Below, piece by piece: positions 23,309 to 32,359 of a stretch of 64,000 nt of DNA. The number at the start of each line of letters is the position of its first letter. Within the stretch, counting starts at the first letter, position 1. Location: contig CAJUNB010000005.1 in the NCBI GenBank assembly GCA_910587635.1, positions 124,001-188,000 of the forward strand, in the 5' to 3' direction. This DNA comes from an uncultured Lachnospiraceae bacterium (GTDB lineage: Bacteria > Bacillota > Clostridia > Lachnospirales > Lachnospiraceae). The position numbers and the translations under genes were made by a program. Under the pieces are notes generated by a model. That model did no database searches, was not told where the DNA came from, and saw nothing but the letters and a program-made list of their open reading frames with translations.

Positions 23309-25027
23309 ATGGCAATCATAGGAATCGATTTGGGAACTACAAATTCTCTTGTATCTGTCTGGCAGGATGGCCATATCACACTGATTCCCAATTCTTTTGG
23401 AGAATATCTGACGCCATCAGTTGTCAGCTTTGGTGATGCGGGAGAGATCTTTGTAGGAAAAGTGGCAAAGGAGAGACTGATTACCAATCCTTCCGACACA
23501 TTTGCGGAGTTTAAGCGAAATATGGGGACGGATTATCAGTATATGGGTGGCAGGAAATATTATTCTGCGGAAGATCTGTCTTCTTTTGTACTTCGGAAAC
23601 TGAAAGAAGATGCAGAAAACTATTTGGGAGAAGAGGTAACGGAAGCGGTAATCAGCGTGCCGGCATATTTCAATGATGATAAGCGGTGTGCCACGAAAAA
23701 CGCAGGTAAACTTGCCGGACTGCATGTGGAACGGCTGATCAACGAGCCTTCTGCTGTAGCTCTGAAACATCATACGGGTGTGGAAGAGGCAGAGACTTTT
23801 ATTATTTTTGATTTCGGTGGCGGTACACTTGATATTTCTCTTGTGGAAGCCTTTGACAATATGGTGGAAATCCAGGCAGTCGCCGGAGACAATTATCTCG
23901 GGGGCAAAGATTTTAACGAAGTCATTGCGGAAGATTTTTATAAGGTAAACAGAATTTCCAGAGAACAGTTTACAAAAGAAGAGCAGGGAATTGTCATGAA
24001 AGAGGCGGAACTGCTAAAGAGGGAGCTGTCTGAGCGAAACGAAGCGGAGAGAAAGATCTATCTGGGGGATACAGAGTATAAAATGCGGATGACAAACCAG
24101 CATCTGATTCATATCGGCGCCGATTTGTTCAAACGGATGTCAAAGCCAATCCGACAGGTCATAGGTGACAGTGGGATGGAGACGTCAGAGATCGACAAGA
24201 TCATTCTGGTGGGAGGCTCCTCCAAAATGCCGGTGGTGAAACAATATTTGAAGACACTTTTGGATATTCCGGTAGTTGTGGACGAAAACCCGGATGAGAG
24301 TATTGCCATGGGAGTGGGGATTGCCGCGGCTATTAAAATGAGAACAGGAGATGTGAAGGATATGATTCTGGCAGATATCTGTCCCTTTTCTCTCGGTACG
24401 GCAATCTATGACGGCAGTTTTTCACCAATTATCGAGAGGAATGATACACTGCCCTGTAGCCGGACAGGTTACTATGTGACAGTGGAAGATAATCAGACGA
24501 AACTGACATTTCCGATTTACCAGGGGGATAATCTGTTAGCGAGGGACAATCTGCTTCTGGGCACGATGGAAGTAAGGGGACTGCCGCCTGCACCAAAGGG
24601 AACGGTGGGAGCCAATGTCACCTTTCTATATGATATCAATGGGATACTGGATATCCGCATTGTCAGCAATGGAAAGACATTGCACAAGGTAATTATGAAC
24701 AAACGGATGGGACTGAGTGAAGAGGAGCTGGAAAAACGTCTGGAAGAGCTCAGGCAGATGACATTGAGTCCCATGGAGGATGAAAAGAATCTCTATCTGA
24801 TCGAAAAAGCAGGACGTCTGTACAGGGAATGCAGCCCCCAGGTGCGGCAGTATATTACGAGACATTTGATGGTGTTTAAAAATGTCCTGGAAAATGGAAA
24901 AGACAGAGAGATCAGGGAAGCTTATGTAGGGTTTTCACTCTATCTGGAAGCTGTGGAACGGAATAAATTTGACTTTCATGGATTTGACGAATCTTTCTTT
25001 GATGATGATCGGGAAGATGAGCTGTAA
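23309..25027 (+). CDS. hscC: HscC-like Hsp70 chaperone
   Basis: 572 residues, shorter than DnaK (about 610-640) and close to E. coli HscC (556). Actin-like ATPase domain with GIDLGTTNSLVSVWQDG, phosphate-2 motif FDFGGGTLDISLV and adenosine motif VGGSSKMPVVKQYL; then a substrate-binding domain from about residue 370 and a reduced C-terminal lid. The stretch IPNSFGEYLTPSVV and the MG..Y region resemble HscC more than DnaK, and the EEVD-like tail is missing. HscC of E. coli works with membrane-anchored J-proteins DjlB/DjlC; the next gene encodes exactly such a protein, supporting the call. Own promoter; ribosome-binding site GAGGAGGG. Confidence 0.88.
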   Translation: MAIIGIDLGTTNSLVSVWQDGHITLIPNSFGEYLTPSVVSFGDAGEIFVGKVAKERLITNPSDTFAEFKRNMGTDYQYMGGRKYYSAEDLSSFVLRKLKEDAENYLGEEVTEAVISVPAYFNDDKRCATKNAGKLAGLHVERLINEPSAVALKHHTGVEEAETFIIFDFGGGTLDISLVEAFDNMVEIQAVAGDNYLGGKDFNEVIAEDFYKVNRISREQFTKEEQGIVMKEAELLKRELSERNEAERKIYLGDTEYKMRMTNQHLIHIGADLFKRMSKPIRQVIGDSGMETSEIDKIILVGGSSKMPVVKQYLKTLLDIPVVVDENPDESIAMGVGIAAAIKMRTGDVKDMILADICPFSLGTAIYDGSFSPIIERNDTLPCSRTGYYVTVEDNQTKLTFPIYQGDNLLARDNLLLGTMEVRGLPPAPKGTVGANVTFLYDINGILDIRIVSNGKTLHKVIMNKRMGLSEEELEKRLEELRQMTLSPMEDEKNLYLIEKAGRLYRECSPQVRQYITRHLMVFKNVLENGKDREIREAYVGFSLYLEAVERNKFDFHGFDESFFDDDREDEL

Positions 25028-25062
25028 AATAATGTCCTAAAAATGGAAATGATATAAACGGT

Positions 25063-26031
25063 ATGGAAATTTGGGAAAAACTGGGGATTGAACCTACAAC
25101 AGATCTTTCTGAAATCAAAACAGCTTATGCTGCAAAAGCAAAACAATACCATCCTGAAGAAAACCCGGAAGAATTTCAGGCATTGCAGAAAGCGTACAAG
25201 ATTGCAGCTCAGTATGCGAAAAGAAATAAAACTGTCAGTAGTCGAAAGCAGCCGGAAACTCCTGGAAATATGTTGCCACTCTGGGATTTTAAGGCGAATG
25301 CCCCCATTTCTCAAGTACAGTCGCCGGATGAGCAGTCTCTCCAGGAACAGGTATTGAAAAAAGCTGTGGAACAGCGAGAGGCGAAAGAGACCTGTCAGGA
25401 GCCGGAGACGGTCTTTGATTTCAGTGAGATCGATACATATGGTGATAAAGAGCGGTTTTTCAGGCAATTTTACCTGATTGCCAAAAATCCGTGTATCAAA
25501 AATAAAAGAAATGTATGGGATGTTTTCCTGAATCAGCCTTCTTTTGGGCGTCTCTTTTTGAACGATGGATTTCGGGCGAATTTTGTACGGGCACTCTGTG
25601 GGCTGTCCGGTTGGCAAAGGGAAACGATACTTTTTTTCGACAATTATCTGAAACAGTTCCATGGGGATGGAAAGGTCCCGAAAGGTGGAAAGTGGGAAAC
25701 AGATTTTCCCTGTTTCCGATGGCAGAAGCGCTTTCGTATCCGGGTGCCCTTTGTGGAAAAGGATGTGTATGCATCAAGAGAGGGAGCCGAAATTCAGCGT
25801 CGGATTATGGCAGTGTTCCATAAGAAGAATCGAATACTGGACTTTGGAAATAAAAGGGATGTGAGAGATTTTCTTGTGGCCTATTTCCCCTATAGTTATG
25901 CCCATGAAGACCAGATAGAATGGTTGTACCGGCAGGCAAAAAACTATCATGCTGCCTGGGTGGGAATCGGCATAGTTTTATTGGCACTGCTTATATTTTT
26001 CTTGGGCCTGCACTGGTCGTTTCAGGGGTAG
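25063..26031 (+). CDS. Membrane-anchored J-domain protein (DjlB/DjlC-like partner of the Hsp70)
   Basis: 322 residues. N-terminal J-domain-like region (about 1-55): WEKLGIEPTTDLSEIKTAY, then YHPEENPEEFQALQKAYKIA. The usual HPD tripeptide reads HPE, as in other degenerate J proteins of this class. A polar linker, a middle domain of unknown fold and a single C-terminal transmembrane helix (about 294-317, GIGIVLLALLIFFLGLHW) follow, so the J domain faces the cytoplasm. Thirty-five nt after the Hsp70 gene; the pair parallels E. coli hscC with djlB/djlC. The ribosome-binding site is weak. A terminator follows at 26115. Confidence 0.78.
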   Translation: MEIWEKLGIEPTTDLSEIKTAYAAKAKQYHPEENPEEFQALQKAYKIAAQYAKRNKTVSSRKQPETPGNMLPLWDFKANAPISQVQSPDEQSLQEQVLKKAVEQREAKETCQEPETVFDFSEIDTYGDKERFFRQFYLIAKNPCIKNKRNVWDVFLNQPSFGRLFLNDGFRANFVRALCGLSGWQRETILFFDNYLKQFHGDGKVPKGGKWETDFPCFRWQKRFRIRVPFVEKDVYASREGAEIQRRIMAVFHKKNRILDFGNKRDVRDFLVAYFPYSYAHEDQIEWLYRQAKNYHAAWVGIGIVLLALLIFFLGLHWSFQG

Positions 26032-26114
26032 TGGGAGGCTATAGATGATGCACTGGAACGGTATGAGGCATGGAAGTGCCGTGATGCAGAGAGGGAAGAG
26101 GATACGGCATCCTG

Positions 26115-26145
26115 AAAAGAGTCTGAAAAGCAGGCTCTTTTTTCC
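26115..26145 (+). terminator. Rho-independent terminator after the Hsp70/J-protein operon
   Basis: Stem AAAAGAGTCTG / CAGGCTCTTTT (one G-U pair) with a 5-nt loop and a run of T residues. It separates the accessory block from recG. Confidence 0.75.
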
Positions 26146-26222
26146 GGTTTGTGCACAGGCCGCGCAGCGAGCAGAGAAAATGGTTTCATCTGAAACAGAG
26201 GGGGTAAAACAGGAGAAACAGG

Positions 26223-28262
26223 ATGGAAAGACAGACTACAATCAGGGAATTGAAAGGAATCGGGGATAAAACAGCGGCCCTTTTTGCCAGACTGAACATT
26301 TATACGATAGATGATTTGCTTTTGCACTATCCTGTGGGATATGATCGTTTTTTACCGGAAGTGGCTGTGAATCAGCTGGAGGAGGGACAGGTGTGTGCCT
26401 TCCGGGGACAGCTGCAGGGCAGCATTGCGGGCAGAAAAACGAGGACTCTTACCGTATCCACATGCAGGGTATCTGATACGACAGGGGAAGTATCTCTCAC
26501 TTTTTTCAATATTCCCTATCTGAAAAATATGATAAAGCCGGGAGAGCCATATATTTTCCGGGGACTGGTACAGGGAAAGCCTGCAAGTAGGAAAATGGAA
26601 CAGCCCACGGTGTATACTCTGGAGGCGTATGGGAAGCTTTTGGATACATTTCAGCCCAGGTATTCCCTGACAAAGGGATTGACAAATAATGGGATAACGA
26701 AGGCTATCCGTCAGGCGTTTTCCGGCTGTACAGACCTGGCAGAGTATTTGCCGGGTAAGATAAGGGAACGTTATAATCTTGAGGGATACCGGGAGGCTTT
26801 GGAAGGGATTCATTTCCCGGAAAACGAGGAAATGTTAAAACGAGCCAGGAGAAGGCTTGTTTTTGATGAATTTTTTCTTTTTATTGTGCAGCTACGCAGA
26901 TGCAGACAGTATAGTCAGGAAATCTCTAATACGTGGGAGATGCTGGAAACTGCAGATACAGTACGTCTGCTGGAAAAGCTGCCATATAAGCTGACAGATT
27001 CCCAGAAAAAAGTGTGGGAAGAGATTCGGGCAGACCTTCAGGGAACATCAGTGATGAATCGTCTCGTACAGGGAGATGTGGGGAGTGGGAAGACGATCAT
27101 TGCCATATTGGCGCTTCTGATGACAGCTGCAAACGGGTATCAGGGCGCTCTGATGGCGCCGACAGAAGTGTTGGCAAGGCAGCATTTTGAAAAAATGACA
27201 CAGATGGCAAAGACATATGACCTGCCCTTTGTTCCGGTATTGCTGGTAGGCTCTATGACTGCCAAAGAAAAAAGAGACTGTTGTGAGAGGATTGCAATGG
27301 GAATGGCCAATGTGGTGATCGGTACTCATGCGTTGATTCAGGAACGGATCACTTACAGGAACCTGGCGCTTGTGGTGACAGATGAACAGCACAGATTTGG
27401 CGTGCGGCAGCGGGAAGCACTGGCGGAAAAGGGACTGGATCCGCATGTACTCGTTATGAGTGCCACACCCATTCCCAGGACACTTGCCATGATCTTATAC
27501 GGAGACTTGCATATTTCCGTTATCAATGAGCTTCCCTCCAATCGTTTGCCGATTAAAAACTGTGTGGTTGGGCATAGTTATAGAAAGACGGCCTATCAGT
27601 TTATGCAAAAAGAGATTGCCAATGGCAGGCAGGTCTATATTATATGCCCCATGGTGGAAGCCGGGGAAATGGAAGGGCTGGAAAATGTAACAGATTATGC
27701 GGGAAAATTAAAAACTGCTTTTCCGGCAGACGTGCAGATTTCTTCCCTCCATGGCAGAATGAAACCTGCAGAAAAGACCCGTATTATGGAAGCTTTTGCC
27801 AGAGGGGATATCGACATTCTCGTCTCTACCACAGTGATAGAAGTGGGAATCGATGTGCCGAACGCCACAGTGATTCTGATTGAAAATGCGGAGCGGTACG
27901 GACTGGCTCAGCTCCATCAGCTCCGGGGCCGGGTGGGACGGGGAAAAGAACAGTCTTACTGCATTTTTGTCAGTGCTTCTACCCAGAAAGATACATTGGA
28001 GAGACTTTCTGTCCTGAACAAGTCCAATGACGGGTTTTATATCGCAGGGGAAGATTTAAAACTGCGGGGGCCCGGAGATCTGTTTGGCGTTCGTCAAAGT
28101 GGCAGTATGAATTTCAGGCTCGGGGACATTTATCAGGATGCCAGTGTTTTACAGGAGGCAAGTGAGGCGGCGGAGCGCTATCTGGAAGAAGAGTGTGTGT
28201 CTGAAAGCGGGGATACGGGTGACATACCTTCCTTTCCGTATATTGACTTTAGGAGCATCTGA
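26223..28262 (+). CDS. recG: ATP-dependent DNA helicase RecG
   Basis: 679 residues, full length. N-terminal wedge/OB domain (about 1-250), then superfamily 2 helicase motifs: Walker A GDVGSGKTIIA (motif I), APTEVLARQHF (Ia), DEQHRFGVRQR (II), SATPIPRT (III), STTVIEVGIDVPNA (V) and QLRGRVGRG (VI). RecG reverses stalled forks and processes Holliday junctions and R-loops. In Bacilli recG follows yloU-yloV (with sdaA); here it follows them after a 7-kb accessory insertion. Start ATG 26223 has CAGGAGA upstream. Confidence 0.97.
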   Translation: MERQTTIRELKGIGDKTAALFARLNIYTIDDLLLHYPVGYDRFLPEVAVNQLEEGQVCAFRGQLQGSIAGRKTRTLTVSTCRVSDTTGEVSLTFFNIPYLKNMIKPGEPYIFRGLVQGKPASRKMEQPTVYTLEAYGKLLDTFQPRYSLTKGLTNNGITKAIRQAFSGCTDLAEYLPGKIRERYNLEGYREALEGIHFPENEEMLKRARRRLVFDEFFLFIVQLRRCRQYSQEISNTWEMLETADTVRLLEKLPYKLTDSQKKVWEEIRADLQGTSVMNRLVQGDVGSGKTIIAILALLMTAANGYQGALMAPTEVLARQHFEKMTQMAKTYDLPFVPVLLVGSMTAKEKRDCCERIAMGMANVVIGTHALIQERITYRNLALVVTDEQHRFGVRQREALAEKGLDPHVLVMSATPIPRTLAMILYGDLHISVINELPSNRLPIKNCVVGHSYRKTAYQFMQKEIANGRQVYIICPMVEAGEMEGLENVTDYAGKLKTAFPADVQISSLHGRMKPAEKTRIMEAFARGDIDILVSTTVIEVGIDVPNATVILIENAERYGLAQLHQLRGRVGRGKEQSYCIFVSASTQKDTLERLSVLNKSNDGFYIAGEDLKLRGPGDLFGVRQSGSMNFRLGDIYQDASVLQEASEAAERYLEEECVSESGDTGDIPSFPYIDFRSI

Positions 28263-28309
28263 AAGTAAAATGGACGGAAAGAGAAAATGATCGGGAAAGG
28301 AAAGACGAC

Positions 28310-29173
28310 GTGGCAAAGATTGCAATTGCAACAGACAGCAACAGCGGTATTACACAAAAAGAAGCAGGAGAGATGGGTATCTTCGTGCTTCCCATGCCGT
28401 TTATGATTGATCAGCATACTTATTATGAGGAGAAAGATTTAACAAAGGATGATTTCTACGAAAAAATGGCTGCAGGTGCGGCCATTACCACTTCTCAGCC
28501 TACCCCGGAAGAAGTAACAGGGCTGTGGGACAGGCTGCTGGAAACTTATGATGAAGTGGTCTATATCCCCATGTCCAGCGGGTTATCCGGTTCCTGTCAG
28601 ACTGCCCGGCTGCTGGCGCAGGACTACGAAGGAAAAGTGGACGTAGTGGATAACCAGCGTATTTCCGTAACACAGCGCAGAAGCGTTATGGATGCTATGC
28701 TTCTGGCAGAGGAAAAAGGGATGAGAGCGGCGGAAATCAAAGACTTTCTGGAAGAGGACAAATTTAACTCCAGTATTTATGTGTTACTGGATACACTGAC
28801 TTATTTGAAGCGGGGCGGGCGGATTACACCGGCAGCGGCGGCGCTTGGCAATATTCTCCGGCTGAAACCGGTATTGCAGATACAGGGAGAGAAACTGGAT
28901 GCTTTTGCCAAAGCCCGTACTACTACCCAGGGGAAGAGCATTATGACGGGAGCCGTGAAAAATGACATTGGGGAGCGGTTCGGGGGCAGCAATGAAAATG
29001 TATGGCTTTTTATCGCTCACAGCCATAACGAGGCGGGGGCAAAAGCATATCGGGAAGAATTAAAAAAAGAGTTTCCCGGACAGACAATTGAGATTCAGAA
29101 TCTGTCTCTGAGCATTGGCTGTCATCTGGGTCCCGGGGCATTGGCACTGGCCTGCTCCCGGAAAATAGTCTGA
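28310..29173 (+). CDS. DegV family protein (fatty-acid-binding FakB-type)
   Basis: 287 residues. DegV motifs: KIAIATDSNSGITQKEA at the N-terminus, FMIDQHTYYEE, AITTSQPTPEEV, YIPMSSGLSGSCQTA and the C-terminal HSHNEAGA...IGCHLGPGALALAC. DegV proteins bind a single fatty acid and present it to FakA for phosphorylation, and a fakA gene lies in the same neighbourhood (17.7 kb). The start is GTG 28310 with a GGAAAGGAAAG ribosome-binding region. 47 nt after recG; the following cbiD begins 45 nt later with no visible terminator or promoter between. Confidence 0.92.
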   Translation: MAKIAIATDSNSGITQKEAGEMGIFVLPMPFMIDQHTYYEEKDLTKDDFYEKMAAGAAITTSQPTPEEVTGLWDRLLETYDEVVYIPMSSGLSGSCQTARLLAQDYEGKVDVVDNQRISVTQRRSVMDAMLLAEEKGMRAAEIKDFLEEDKFNSSIYVLLDTLTYLKRGGRITPAAAALGNILRLKPVLQIQGEKLDAFAKARTTTQGKSIMTGAVKNDIGERFGGSNENVWLFIAHSHNEAGAKAYREELKKEFPGQTIEIQNLSLSIGCHLGPGALALACSRKIV

Positions 29174-29218
29174 CAGGGTTTGAGGTGTATGTTCCTTCAT
29201 TCACAGAGAATAGCAAAT

Positions 29219-30361
29219 ATGGAATCGGATATCTTTATCTACAAAGATCAAAAAAAACTGAGATGTGGCTATACGACGGGGTCCTGCAGTGCGGGAGCTG
29301 CCAAAGCCGCCGCCTGGATGCTTTTGTCCGGGCAGGAACTGACGCGTATCAGCCTGCAGACGCCGATGGGCATTGTGCTGGATCTTGCTCTGGAAGGGAG
29401 CGACAGAACGGAAGGAACGGTCAGCTGCGGGATACGGAAAGATGCGGGAGACGATGTGGATGTGACAGATGGCATTGTCATCTGGGCGAAAGTATCAAAG
29501 ATACGTGAGCCGGGTATCCAGATTACAGGAGGAGACGGTATCGGAAAAGTGACCCGTCAGGGACTGGATCAGCCGCCGGGGAGCTATGCCATCAATGAAG
29601 TTCCCCGTAGGATGATACGGGATGCAGTGGAATCCGTTATGGAAGATACAGGCTATGAAGGGGGCCTTTTGGTAGTCATTTCCGCTCCGGGAGGAGAAGA
29701 ACTGGCTGCCAGGACGTTCAATCCGACGTTAGGTATCACAGGAGGTATTTCTATTTTAGGGACGAGTGGTATCGTGGAGCCTATGAGTGAGAAGGCACTC
29801 ATAGATACGATCCGGCTGGAAATGGAGATGCATGCCCGGGAGGGAAGAGAATACTGTATTATCACTCCCGGCAATTATGGGATGCATTTTATTGGAAATG
29901 TGCTTTCTCTTGACCTGGCACATACGATAAAATGCAGTAATTTTATCGGAGATACGATCGATATGGCCGGTGCCTATCAGTGGAAGGGAATGCTGCTCGT
30001 AGGACATCTTGGGAAGCTTGTGAAGCTGGGGATTGGCATAATGAATACTCATTCCCGGTATGGAGACGGCAGGATGGAAACGATTTCGGCCTGTGCACTG
30101 CAGGCGGGGGCAGACAGGGTACTTTTACAGGCTGTTATGGGCTGTGCGACTACAGACGAAGCGGTACGGCTGTTAAAGGAGGCAGGGCTGTTTGAAGTGG
30201 TAATGGACATTCTGCTGGAGAGAATCGCCCTTTCCCTGAAACGACGGGCGCCGGAAGAGATGGAGATGGGAGCTGTTATTTTTTCCAATCGGTACGGTCT
30301 GTTGGGAGAGACGGATAATGCGCAGGAGCTGATCGCTCATCTCAGAAAGGAAATGACATGA
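29219..30361 (+). CDS. cbiD: Cobalt-precorrin-5B (C1)-methyltransferase CbiD
   Basis: 380 residues. The CbiD hallmark KKLRCGYTTGSCSAGAAKAAA is at the N-terminus, with GDDVDVTDG, GIGKVTRQGL...PPGSYAINEVPR, GITGGISILGTSGIVEPMSE and NYGMHFIGNVLS further along. It methylates C1 in the oxygen-independent corrin pathway using SAM; its presence, with CbiG, marks an anaerobic pathway. ATG 29219 fits the family N-terminus; an in-frame ATG at 29189 has GAGGTG very close and would add 10 residues. First cob gene of the locus; no B12 riboswitch is seen in front of it. Ends with a 4-bp overlap with cbiF. Confidence 0.95.
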   Translation: MESDIFIYKDQKKLRCGYTTGSCSAGAAKAAAWMLLSGQELTRISLQTPMGIVLDLALEGSDRTEGTVSCGIRKDAGDDVDVTDGIVIWAKVSKIREPGIQITGGDGIGKVTRQGLDQPPGSYAINEVPRRMIRDAVESVMEDTGYEGGLLVVISAPGGEELAARTFNPTLGITGGISILGTSGIVEPMSEKALIDTIRLEMEMHAREGREYCIITPGNYGMHFIGNVLSLDLAHTIKCSNFIGDTIDMAGAYQWKGMLLVGHLGKLVKLGIGIMNTHSRYGDGRMETISACALQAGADRVLLQAVMGCATTDEAVRLLKEAGLFEVVMDILLERIALSLKRRAPEEMEMGAVIFSNRYGLLGETDNAQELIAHLRKEMT

Positions 30362-31119
30362 TCTGGTTTGTAGGGGCAGGCCCCGGTGCCGTGGATCTGA
30401 TCACGGTGCGGGGACAGGAACTGTTACAAAGAGCAGATATGATTATCTATGCCGGTTCTCTTGTGAATCCGGCACTTTTGCAGCTTGCCGGAGAAAGCTG
30501 TGAGATCTATAACAGCGCGGAAATGACGCTGGACGAAGTGCTGGAGCGGATGAGAGATGGAAACGCCAGGGGACTGGAAATCGTCAGATTACATACCGGA
30601 GATCCTTCTCTGTACGGTGCGATGCGGGAACAGATAGATAAACTGGAGGAGCTTGGTATTCCCTGTCAGATCTGTCCGGGAGTCAGCAGTTTCTGCGGAG
30701 CGGCAGCGGCGTTACAGGCAGAATATACGTTGCCGGGATTGACTCAGTCAGTCATTATTACAAGAGCAGAAGGCAGAACAAAGGTGCCGGAAAGAGAGCA
30801 CCTGGGTCATCTGGCTGTTCATGGCTGTACGATGGTACTTTTTTTGAGTACAGGTCTTCTTTCGCATGTAAAAAGAGAGCTGCTGACAGGCGCCTATCGG
30901 GAAGATACTCCCTGCGCCATAGTCTATAAAGCCACATGGGAAGAGGAAAAGATTGTCCGGGGCACACTGGGCAGACTGCCGGAGATGGCAGCGGAAAATG
31001 ATATCACAAAGACGGCCCTTGTACTTGTAGGAGACTTTCTGGGAGATGATTATGAACTGTCCAGGCTCTATGCACCTGATTTTTCCACAGAATATAGAAA
31101 AGGAAAAGATCAGAATTGA
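30358..31119 (+). CDS. cbiF: Cobalt-precorrin-4 C11-methyltransferase
   Basis: 253 residues of the tetrapyrrole methylase fold. MIWFVGAGPGAVDLITVRGQ is the SAM/tetrapyrrole-binding N-terminus; RLHTGDPSLYGA, CPGVSSFCGAAAAL and the C-terminal AIVYKATWEEEKIVRGTL are typical of CbiF/CobM. It transfers a methyl group from SAM to C11. Start ATG overlaps the cbiD stop by 4 bp, so translation is coupled. Followed by a 78-nt spacer before cbiG. Confidence 0.95.
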   Translation: MIWFVGAGPGAVDLITVRGQELLQRADMIIYAGSLVNPALLQLAGESCEIYNSAEMTLDEVLERMRDGNARGLEIVRLHTGDPSLYGAMREQIDKLEELGIPCQICPGVSSFCGAAAALQAEYTLPGLTQSVIITRAEGRTKVPEREHLGHLAVHGCTMVLFLSTGLLSHVKRELLTGAYREDTPCAIVYKATWEEEKIVRGTLGRLPEMAAENDITKTALVLVGDFLGDDYELSRLYAPDFSTEYRKGKDQN

Positions 31120-31197
31120 GAGGCAGACACTCTGTAGTAAGCTGACGGGACATCTCACTCACAGCGTGGCAGGCTGTAAGAATAAAGGAAAATGTAT

Positions 31198-32247
31198 ATG
31201 GCTAAAATTGGTGTGATTGCCTTTTCTGAAAAAGGGAAACTACTTGGCAGTTTTTTGCTGCATAGACTGGAAGAAGAGGGACACAGTGTGCAGGGGTATG
31301 TGCCCGGAAAATATGCCGGAGAAAAGATGGAGGCTTTTACTGATTTCCATCAGATCTCCGGGACTCTTTTCGAGGAGAAGGACATTGTCATTTTCATAGG
31401 AGCATGTGGCATTGCTGTGCGCGCCATAGCACCTCATATAAAAAATAAAATGGAAGACCCTGGTGTTCTTGTTTTGGATGAATGTGGGAAGTACGTTATC
31501 TCTCTGTTATCCGGCCATGTGGGAGGCGCCAATGAGTTTGCCCGCAGAGTGGGGAAAATGGTGGGGGCGGAACCGGTCATTACGACGGCTACTGACAGAA
31601 ACGGTCTGTTTGCAGTGGATGACTGGGCTGTAAAAAACAGCCTGCATATATGGGAGCCTGCGTCTGTGAAAGAAATTTCTTCCCGTATTCTGGCCGGGGA
31701 AAAAGTGGGATTTCTGTCTCATATTCCGGTAAAAGGGAACCTGCCCGGGCAGCTGACGATGGAGCATGCAGAGGCGGGGATTGCCGTATGCTATGACAGA
31801 GACGGACAGTATTTCCCCATTACCTGTCGGCTGGTTCCTATGGATCTGGTAGTGGGAATGGGATGTCGGCGGGATAAGTCCTATGCAGAGCTGGACAGCT
31901 TTCTGCACCTTGTATTTCAGGAAAGAGGACTGGAGACGGAGCGAATCGGTCTGCTCTGCTCCATCGATGTCAAAGGTAAGGAAGAAGGATTGCAAAAGCT
32001 GGCGAAAGCGTTCCGGGTGGGACTGCAAACTTTTTCTGCGTCAGAACTTTCGAAAGCTGCAGGAAATTTCACAGCCTCTGCCTTTGTGGAAAAACAGGTG
32101 GGGGTTGACAACGTGTGCGAAAGGAGTGCCAGCCTTGGAAGCGGAGGAGGCAGGAGGCTGGTGGCAAAACAGACCGGCGATGGCATGACGCTTGCAGTCT
32201 ATCAGCGGGAAGTCATATTGCAGTTTTCAGAGACGGACAGAGCGTGA
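31198..32247 (+). CDS. cbiG: Cobalt-precorrin-5A hydrolase CbiG
   Basis: 349 residues. N-terminal CbiG domain followed by a central region with FIGACGIAVRAIAPHI, DPGVLVLDECGKYVISLLSGHVGGANEFA and AEPVITTATD, and a C-terminal domain starting about residue 220 (DLVVGMGCRRDKSYAELDSF). It opens the delta-lactone ring and releases the C2 unit as acetaldehyde in the anaerobic pathway. ATG 31198 is chosen because AAGGAA lies 8 nt upstream; ATG 31192 would be too close to it. Confidence 0.95.
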   Translation: MAKIGVIAFSEKGKLLGSFLLHRLEEEGHSVQGYVPGKYAGEKMEAFTDFHQISGTLFEEKDIVIFIGACGIAVRAIAPHIKNKMEDPGVLVLDECGKYVISLLSGHVGGANEFARRVGKMVGAEPVITTATDRNGLFAVDDWAVKNSLHIWEPASVKEISSRILAGEKVGFLSHIPVKGNLPGQLTMEHAEAGIAVCYDRDGQYFPITCRLVPMDLVVGMGCRRDKSYAELDSFLHLVFQERGLETERIGLLCSIDVKGKEEGLQKLAKAFRVGLQTFSASELSKAAGNFTASAFVEKQVGVDNVCERSASLGSGGGRRLVAKQTGDGMTLAVYQREVILQFSETDRA

Positions 32248-32359
32248 GAAGCCATGGGGAGCTCTTTGGCAGACCGGAGCATATACGGTCAGGATAGAAG
32301 GTATCCATATTGCATATTTGTGTGATTAAAAAGAGTGGAAAAGGGATGGGAAGAAGCCC

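Noticed and set aside
26045..26269. Open frame of 74 codons before recG
   Set aside because: It spans a terminator hairpin and overlaps the recG start; composition is unlike a protein and no family is recognised.
29180..29218. TTG start for cbiD at 29180
   Set aside because: Family members begin just before KKLRCGYTTG; the TTG lacks a ribosome-binding site.
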